The notes under the pieces were generated by a model. It searched no databases and was not told where the DNA came from. It saw nothing but the letters and a program-made list of their open reading frames with translations. Below are positions 58,856-64,000 of a DNA stretch of 64,000 bases, piece by piece. Position numbers and translations under genes: made by a program. Every line of letters starts with the position of its first letter. The first letter of the stretch is position 1. Source of the DNA: Micrococcaceae bacterium Sec5.7 (GTDB lineage Bacteria > Actinomycetota > Actinomycetes > Actinomycetales > Micrococcaceae); contig CP144169.1 of the NCBI GenBank assembly GCA_039636785.1, forward strand, positions 3,658,001 to 3,722,000, read 5' to 3'.

Positions 58856-59473
58856 GTGACGATTGACTGGGACGAAAAGAAAGCTCTGCTACAGGAACCG
58901 AACATCGCTGCCGTTACGCAGCTTTGCGACGAACTGATGGAGAAGAAGCCAGGATCCACCGTCCCGTACATCGACCCCGTCCACGACGAAGACGAATGCC
59001 GGATCATCAGCCTTCAGGTCAGCCCCGGCAAGGGCACCGAATCCGGCTTTGTATCGCACAACAACGACGACGAAGCCGCCCACCGCGCCACCTCCATCTA
59101 CGAGCTGGCGGAACTCGACCCCCGCTACGTGATGCCCTGGAATGCCTACCCCTGGGTGCGCGATCCGGAACTGCCCTCAGCCCTCAACGTCCAGGAAAAG
59201 ACGGACGGCCTCCGGCCCTTCCGGCAGTTCCTCAAGATCAACCGGCGCGTGTCCGCCGTCATCGCCCACGGCACCGATGCCGCAGCGTTCCTCACGCTCT
59301 TCGAGAAGACCTACCACTCCTCGCTGAAGAACCACGGCATCAAGATCTACAAGGCCAGCGCCCTCGGCGGCCGCGCCTTCGCAGTCTCAGCGAACAAGCA
59401 GGAGGAACTGCTCAGCAAGAGCGTGGACGTCTACAAAGACGCCATGCAGCGCGCCGGTATCCAGCACCTTTAG
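58856..59473 (+). CDS. hypothetical protein, possibly uracil-DNA-glycosylase-like
   Basis: A 205-residue protein with GTG start and a strong GAGGGAG. 'YVMPWNAYPWVRD' and 'VSAVIAHGTDAAAFLTLFEKTYH' resemble strands of the UDG-like fold (an N-A-Y-P/W active-site-like motif and a late His loop) found in small uncharacterised proteins. The similarity is weak and catalytic residues cannot be confirmed. It stands alone between an accessory patch and the hip locus. Confidence 0.5.
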   Translation: MTIDWDEKKALLQEPNIAAVTQLCDELMEKKPGSTVPYIDPVHDEDECRIISLQVSPGKGTESGFVSHNNDDEAAHRATSIYELAELDPRYVMPWNAYPWVRDPELPSALNVQEKTDGLRPFRQFLKINRRVSAVIAHGTDAAAFLTLFEKTYHSSLKNHGIKIYKASALGGRAFAVSANKQEELLSKSVDVYKDAMQRAGIQHL

Positions 59474-59542
59474 CTCCGCTGCTTCAACGGAATGCCCGAC
59501 GGCGGTCCTCCCCGCCACTTCCGGCATACCCTTCGAGGAGGG

Positions 59543-60847
59543 TCACCCCACCAGCAGCCGCCTCCGGTGCTTCAGCTCCTTGACCCACGCCCTGGTGACC
59601 ATATCCGGGAAGAGCGAGCCGCCGCCGTCGTGCGTTGAAGGGGTTGGCGTTGAAGCGGTTAGCGTCAAATGTCGACCAGCCACAGCGAAGACAGTTCCCG
59701 CCTCCAGATCGGCGATCAGCGGGCCGGATGCCTTCAGCGCCAGCTCCACCGCCTGTTCCGCCGAACGCCCGGTGAGGCCAAGCCCCGCAGCCCAGGCCAG
59801 AAAATGCTTCCGTGAGATGCCGCTCCGCTTACCGTCGAGCGTCAGGGCAAGCGTCTTATCCCCGTAAACCACTGTGGAGGGGATGTCGTACACAGGGGCG
59901 ATGCCCCATTCCCCCGACGGCTGCTGGACCATGGAAACATTCTTGGCGTGCAGATCGCCGTTGCCGCTCAGCCAGGCGAATGCCGCCTGGATCGCCAGGT
60001 TCCGCAGCGCCGGCAGCGGCGCCGCACAGTACTCCGCCAGCGCATGGCACACCTGCCCGTACCCCACGTTGTACTTGTCCGCCGGGTACAGCCCCAGCAC
60101 CTGCGCCCCGTCCTCGACGGCGAGCCGCTGCACGGCGTCCGGCGCTCCGCCCGCCCCTCCAGCCCCGGACGGAGCATTTTTCGGCACGGGCACCCGGTCG
60201 AAGCGCTCCACGAGCAGCCCCGGCCGGCCGGCGACATCGCGGATCAGCTGCACGCGGCTCAACGGAATCCGCAGCCTGGCCGCATAGCGGAACATTGCGA
60301 ACTCGTTCTCCACCACATGCGGGAACTCGGGCGCGTTGAGCTTGAGGATGAACCGCCGTCCCGCACTCGCCACCGGCATGGAGATCATCCCGGCGGACAT
60401 CTTGTCCTGCACGCCGGCGAGCGCCACCGGATCGATCAGCCCGGAGTCCCCCAGCAGCGCATCGAAATCGACAGGCGCCTTCGGATCGAGCTGAACGGCG
60501 TGCTCGTCCGGGTCCAGCTTTTCGCCGTGGCCCACGATCTGCACGTCGCCCACGGGGTTGGCCCCGGCCACGATGAGCAGCGAGAGTTCATCATCCACAC
60601 TGGTCTTCACGGACCGGCGGAGCGCGTTGAGCCGGCGACCTTCCGGCAGCAGCCCGGTGAAATACGGCGGAGCCGCCCCCGCCGCGGACAGCACGGGCCC
60701 CGTGGACAGCGGCAGGGAACTCGCGACGGCGGGGCCGCCGGCTGCCAGATAGGGCGGCAGATAGCTGAACCGGGTTCCGCCGCCGTGACGTTCCAGCTTC
60801 GCGGCGAGAACACCTCTCTTGTACACATCTGCGATGCGGTGCTTCAC
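59543..60847 (-). CDS. hipA: HipA-type serine/threonine kinase toxin
   Basis: A 434-residue HipA-like kinase, which in the family phosphorylates aminoacyl-tRNA synthetases or other targets and slows growth. N-subdomain 'FTGLLPEGRRLNALRRSVKTSVDDELSLLIVAGANPVGDVQI', ATP-binding 'AGVQDKMSAGMI...RRFILKLNAPEFPHVVENEFAMFRYAARLRIPLSRV', catalytic loop 'GNGDLHAKNVSM' (around residue 297) and 'APVYDIPSTVVYGD' with the metal-binding Asp. GTG start overlapping the hipB stop (GTGA). A Gly/Ala-rich insertion (SGAGGAGGAP) sits mid-domain. Confidence 0.92.
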   Translation of the reverse strand: MKHRIADVYKRGVLAAKLERHGGGTRFSYLPPYLAAGGPAVASSLPLSTGPVLSAAGAAPPYFTGLLPEGRRLNALRRSVKTSVDDELSLLIVAGANPVGDVQIVGHGEKLDPDEHAVQLDPKAPVDFDALLGDSGLIDPVALAGVQDKMSAGMISMPVASAGRRFILKLNAPEFPHVVENEFAMFRYAARLRIPLSRVQLIRDVAGRPGLLVERFDRVPVPKNAPSGAGGAGGAPDAVQRLAVEDGAQVLGLYPADKYNVGYGQVCHALAEYCAAPLPALRNLAIQAAFAWLSGNGDLHAKNVSMVQQPSGEWGIAPVYDIPSTVVYGDKTLALTLDGKRSGISRKHFLAWAAGLGLTGRSAEQAVELALKASGPLIADLEAGTVFAVAGRHLTLTASTPTPSTHDGGGSLFPDMVTRAWVKELKHRRRLLVG

Positions 60848-61134
60848 GGCTGGGTGTCCGTCTCCTGGACAGCCGGGGCCTGACCGGGCACGACTTGACC
60901 GGAAAGGGCGAGTGCCGCGGCGCTGGACCTGGTGGCCAGGTGCAGCTCGAGTCCCAGCGTTTCCAGCACGGCCATCAGGGAATCCAGCTGGACGCTTGGC
61001 TTGCCCTGCTCCACAAAACGGACGAAGCGCTCCGAGACTCCGGCCATGTCCGCAAGGTCCTGCTGGCTCAATCGCAGGGACGCCCGGCGCGCGCGGACTT
61101 CCGCGGCAAGCTGTTCCACGAATGAATCCGCCAT
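60844..61134 (-). CDS. hipB: HipB-type HTH antitoxin
   Basis: A 96-residue Xre/Cro-type helix-turn-helix protein: 'RASLRLSQQDLADMAGVSERFVRFVEQGKPSVQLDSLMAVLETLGLEL', followed by a Pro/Gln-rich tail that in HipB proteins contacts HipA. It should neutralise HipA and repress its own promoter. Three palindromic sites upstream are likely operators. Confidence 0.92.
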   Translation of the reverse strand: MADSFVEQLAAEVRARRASLRLSQQDLADMAGVSERFVRFVEQGKPSVQLDSLMAVLETLGLELHLATRSSAAALALSGQVVPGQAPAVQETDTQP

Positions 61135-61150
61135 GGGCCCTCCCTAAACA

Positions 61151-61304
61151 GGAACGATCGTACCGTTTTGGCCGATGGACCAGTCTATTTCGCCTGACTC
61201 CGCTTGCATAGGGCGATTCCGGTACGAACGTACCGCTCTGCGACGGTTCGTGCCGCTCCGGGGTAAATCCGCGCCTCAACATCCACATTCGGCACGTTCG
61301 TACC
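61151..61304. promoter_or_regulatory. three operator-like sites of the hip locus, 70-bp period
   Basis: GGAACGATCGTACC (61151-61164), GGTACGAACGTACC (61221-61234) and GGCACGTTCGTACC (61291-61304) share the near-palindrome GGNACGNNCGTACC and are spaced exactly 70 bp start to start. A weaker half-site (TTCGTGCC) is at 61247-61254. The first lies 17 bp upstream of hipB. They probably bind HipB (inference). Confidence 0.7.
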
Positions 61305-61345
61305 GATGCGGTCACAGAATCCCAAGCTGCCGCAAAAGATGCGGT

Positions 61346-61375
61346 TTGACACCACAGTGTGACCCGTGCCATATT
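61346..61375 (+). promoter_or_regulatory. promoter of the GntR-asparaginase-aspartase operon
   Basis: -35 TTGACA (61346-61351), 18-bp spacer, -10 CATATT (61370-61375). The predicted start, 7 bases on, is the GTG codon at 61382, so the mRNA is probably leaderless. Confidence 0.6.
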
Positions 61376-61381
61376 TCTAAG

Positions 61382-62101
61382 GTGAACCTGTCAGACAGCC
61401 GGACAGTAGGACAGCCTGCTGCCACCGGTACCAGCCAGCCTCTGCCTCGACTCAGCGCAGCAGAGGCGGTCTTCAACGTCATCCGCGGCGAGATCGAAAC
61501 CGGAAAGGTGGACGTCGGCGCCAAACTCAGTTCCGAAGCCACACTTGCCCAGCAGTACGGCGTGAGCCGCTCGGTGGTCCGCGAGGCCCTCCGCTCCTGT
61601 ACCGCGCTGGGTCTGACCACTACCAAAACAGGCAAAGGCACCTTTGTAGTGGCCAACCGCGTGGCAAAGGACCTGGTCCTGGGGCAATACTCGGCCCTGG
61701 ACCTCACCGAGGCCCGCCCGCACATCGAGGTTCCTGCAGCCGGGCTCGCCGCACAGCGCCGCACCGCCGAAGAACTCGAGAGCCTGCGCGATATCGTCGC
61801 GGCCATGGCAGCCGAGGGCGATCCCCAGGCCTGGGTCAGCCTGGACTCGAGCTTCCACGCCGCGATAGCCCGGGCCAGCGGCAACAAGGTATTCGAAAGC
61901 GTGGTGGCGGACATCCGCGAAGCCCTCGCCCACCAGTCCGAAACACTGAACATGGTGGCCGACCGCCAACACGCTTCGGACCACGAACACCAGCTCATCC
62001 TCCAGGCCATCGAGGCCGGATCAGCGGAACAGGCCGGCGCCGCCATGAGTGCACACCTGCGCGCCGTCGGAGCCGCCCTCAACTCGATCCTCGATAAGTG
62101 A
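61382..62101 (+). CDS. GntR family regulator (FadR/FCD type)
   Basis: A 239-residue regulator. The winged helix is 'AAEAVFNVIRGEIETGKVDVGAKLSSEATLAQQYGVSRSVVREALRSCTALGLTTTKTGKGTFVV'. The C-terminal FCD effector domain has 'EARPHIEVPAAGLAAQRRTAEEL', 'DSSFHAAIARASGNKVF' and 'DHEHQLILQAIEAG', with the D/H/H metal-binding residues. It heads an operon with asparaginase and aspartase, so the effector is probably Asn, Asp or fumarate-related (inference). GTG start with no ribosome-binding site. Confidence 0.9.
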   Translation: MNLSDSRTVGQPAATGTSQPLPRLSAAEAVFNVIRGEIETGKVDVGAKLSSEATLAQQYGVSRSVVREALRSCTALGLTTTKTGKGTFVVANRVAKDLVLGQYSALDLTEARPHIEVPAAGLAAQRRTAEELESLRDIVAAMAAEGDPQAWVSLDSSFHAAIARASGNKVFESVVADIREALAHQSETLNMVADRQHASDHEHQLILQAIEAGSAEQAGAAMSAHLRAVGAALNSILDK

Positions 62102-63216
62102 CCACCAACCCCAAGGATGCAATGCCCGCTCCCATTCTCATGGCAGGCCAATCAGCAGCACGCCACGCATCACCTTGTATCCCTGTCCTTCCGCAACATG
62201 TTCCGCTCGCGATCCAGACCCGCGACGGCCTTGTGGAAAGCGTCCACTACGGCTCACTGATCGCAACAGCCCCGGCACCTGCCGGCGGCCACACTCTCCT
62301 GGCTGCAGGCGATTCTCTGGCGCCGTTCTATCCGCGGTCCTCGCTGAAGCCGCTGCAGGCGGTGGCCATGGTGCGGGCCGGGCTGGACCTTCCCGCCGAG
62401 CTCCTGGCCCTCACCGCCGCCAGCCACTCGGGAGCCGCCAGACACCTCGACGGCGCCGAACGGATCCTGCGGCTGCATGGCCTGACCGCAGCAGTACTGG
62501 AAAACAGCACCGACCTCCCCTACGGTGTCCGCGAGCGCGAAGAATGGCTCCGCGGCGGCGGAACGCCCACCCGGCTCACCCAGAACTGTTCCGGCAAGCA
62601 CGCCTCCATGGCCGCCACCTGCGTCATCAACGGCTGGCCCGTACGAGGCTATTTGTACCCCGAACACCCGCTGCAGCAGCTCGTTGCGGAGACCATCAGG
62701 GAACTGACCGGCGAGGAACCAACGCAGACCAGTACCGATGGCTGCGGCACCCCGCTCTTCGCCCTCACCCTGCGCGGCATGGCCCGCGCCTTCGGCCGCC
62801 TCGCCGCTGCCACAACGGACAGCACCTCCGGCCGCGGTGGGCTCAGCGAACACAGTCCGGAAGCCGCCGTCGCGCATGCCATGCGCCAGCATCCCCAGAT
62901 GGTGGCGGGCGAAGGCCGGGACGTCACCGAACTGATGCGCCTGATGCCCGGGCTACTGGCCAAGGACGGCTTTGAAGGAGTCCAGCTGGTCGGGCTGCCG
63001 GACGGCCGCGCCATTGCGGTGAAAATTTCCGACGGCGGAGACCGGGCCCGCATGCCCGTCACCGTCGGCGTGCTGGAGGCAATCGGTGTGGACACGGCGC
63101 CCCTTGCCGGTATCGCATCGGTCCCGGTGCTGGGCGGAGGCAGAGCTATTGGCCTGCTGCAGGCCATGGATTTTCGCTCCGCGAGCCAGACTTTCACTTC
63201 CCAGGACCAGGATTGA
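62098..63216 (+). CDS. L-asparaginase, PF06089 (Rhizobium etli AnsA-like) family
   Basis: A 372-residue asparaginase of the thermolabile type, hydrolysing Asn to Asp and ammonia. Signature stretches: 'FYPRSSLKPLQAVAMVRAGL' (the catalytic S-x-x-K pair), 'LTAASHSGAARHLDGAERIL', 'LTQNCSGKHASMAATCV' and 'STDGCGTPLFALTLRGMARAF'. The GTG at 62098 overlaps the GntR stop (GTGA); ATGs at 62122 and 62140 are alternatives. With the following aspartase it converts Asn to Asp to fumarate. Confidence 0.93.
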   Translation: MTTNPKDAMPAPILMAGQSAARHASPCIPVLPQHVPLAIQTRDGLVESVHYGSLIATAPAPAGGHTLLAAGDSLAPFYPRSSLKPLQAVAMVRAGLDLPAELLALTAASHSGAARHLDGAERILRLHGLTAAVLENSTDLPYGVREREEWLRGGGTPTRLTQNCSGKHASMAATCVINGWPVRGYLYPEHPLQQLVAETIRELTGEEPTQTSTDGCGTPLFALTLRGMARAFGRLAAATTDSTSGRGGLSEHSPEAAVAHAMRQHPQMVAGEGRDVTELMRLMPGLLAKDGFEGVQLVGLPDGRAIAVKISDGGDRARMPVTVGVLEAIGVDTAPLAGIASVPVLGGGRAIGLLQAMDFRSASQTFTSQDQD

Positions 63217-63224
63217 GGACCACC

Positions 63225-64000
63225 ATGAACGCCGTTAAAACCCACCCGGGTGTCCGCTCCGAACACGACCTCCTGGGCGATCGGGACGTTCCCGCCCACG
63301 CCTACTGGGGCGTGCACACGCTCCGCGCCGTGGAGAACTTCCCCATCACCGGCCAGCCGCTCTCCTCCAACATGTACCTGGTCCGCGGCCTGGCCGCCGT
63401 GAAACTGGCAGCTGCCCGGACCAACCATGAGCTGGGCCTCCTGGACGCCGAGCGCGCCCGGGCCATCGAGGAAGCCTGCGCCGACGTCATGAACGGCGAG
63501 CTCAGCGAGCAGTTCGTGGTGGACGTGATCCAGGGCGGCGCGGGGACGTCGTCGAACATGAACGCCAACGAGGTCATCGCCAACCGGGCCCTGGAAATCC
63601 TGGGGCACGCCAAGGGGGATTATGCGCGGCTGCACCCCAACGACCACGTGAACCTCAGCCAGTCCACCAACGACGTCTACCCCACGGCCGTCAAACTGGG
63701 AACCATCTTTGCCGCCCGGGAACTACTGGAAGCACTCACCGAGCTGGAAGACGCCTTCGCCGCCAAGGCGATGGAGTTCCGCACCGTGGTGAAGATGGGG
63801 CGCACGCAGCTGCAGGACGCCGTTCCCATGACCCTGGGCCAGGAATTCGGCAGCTACGCCGTCACCATCGGCGAGGACCGGCTGCGGCTTGCCGAAGCGG
63901 ACCTCCTGATCCATGAAATCAACCTCGGCGCCACCGCGATCGGCACCGGGCTGAACGCCCCGGCCGGCTACGCCGAGGCGGCCTGCCGGCACCTGGCCGA
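63225..64000 (+). CDS. aspA: aspartate ammonia-lyase, truncated by the window end
   Basis: The first 258 residues of an aspartase/fumarase superfamily enzyme that deaminates Asp to fumarate. 'SEHDLLGDRDVPAHAYWGVHTLRAVENFPITG' is the aspartase N-terminus. 'QGGAGTSSNMNANEVIANRALEILG', 'NLSQSTNDVYPTAVKLGT' and 'KMGRTQLQDAVPMTLGQEF' are active-site segments. The superfamily GSSxMPxKxN loop lies beyond the window. It starts 8 bp after the asparaginase stop, with GAGGA. Confidence 0.95.
   Translation, partial: MNAVKTHPGVRSEHDLLGDRDVPAHAYWGVHTLRAVENFPITGQPLSSNMYLVRGLAAVKLAAARTNHELGLLDAERARAIEEACADVMNGELSEQFVVDVIQGGAGTSSNMNANEVIANRALEILGHAKGDYARLHPNDHVNLSQSTNDVYPTAVKLGTIFAARELLEALTELEDAFAAKAMEFRTVVKMGRTQLQDAVPMTLGQEFGSYAVTIGEDRLRLAEADLLIHEINLGATAIGTGLNAPAGYAEAACRHLA

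Noticed and set aside
61151..61304. Regularly spaced repeats upstream of hipB as a CRISPR array.
   Set aside because: Only three 14-bp palindromic sites with 56-bp gaps and no cas genes; operator sites fit better.

Overview
This is high-GC actinobacterial chromosome, most likely Micrococcaceae of the Arthrobacter/Pseudarthrobacter type. The evidence is the GC-rich coding with frequent GTG starts, 16S and 23S genes of actinobacterial type, a GH2 beta-galactosidase of the Arthrobacter kind, a DtxR/IdeR-type iron box, and GTGA/ATGA start-stop overlaps. The genus is inferred from overall character, not from a search.

Layout: 1-7.8 kb holds the end of a HerA-like ATPase, a membrane-anchored unknown, a DUF559-type protein, an operon of a CopD/CtaG fusion and a thioredoxin-NHL protein, and an HU gene. 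8.2-24.4 kb holds two rRNA operons (both minus strand, 16S-23S-5S) that form a direct repeat of 5,840 bp. Between them lie only a LacI-type regulator, a 28-bp perfect palindromic operator and a beta-galactosidase. Identity between the copies stops inside the -10 box of the rRNA promoter. Next come rpmB-rpmG-rpsN (all cysteine-poor forms), then a damaged flavin electron-transfer module: a frameshifted ferric reductase, an FMN-binding protein without its domain, and an intact ApbE.

28.5-37.5 kb: three SGNH hydrolases, MarR and YciI proteins, and a five-gene ferric-siderophore uptake/reduction operon behind an iron box. 37.7-43.6 kb: a three-gene MksFEB/JetABC (Wadjet-type) SMC system with no JetD/MksG next to it. 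A 65-bp perfect hairpin repeat lies at each end of it, and a third copy lies 8 kb away. The hairpin copies show compensatory base changes.

43.8-55.5 kb is mostly metabolic: acyl-CoA dehydrogenase, two aldo/keto reductases, SDRs, a sulfite-oxidase-type molybdoenzyme and small membrane proteins, two of which are paralogues. 55.6-58.5 kb is an accessory patch with a frameshifted Doc toxin, its likely antitoxin and a twice-frameshifted DUF222/HNH gene, bounded by a 30-bp direct repeat. 58.8-64 kb has an unassigned protein, a hipBA toxin-antitoxin pair with three operator-like sites exactly 70 bp apart, and a GntR-asparaginase-aspartase operon cut by the window end.

Four genes carry single-base indels in homopolymers, so sequencing error must be excluded before calling them pseudogenes.
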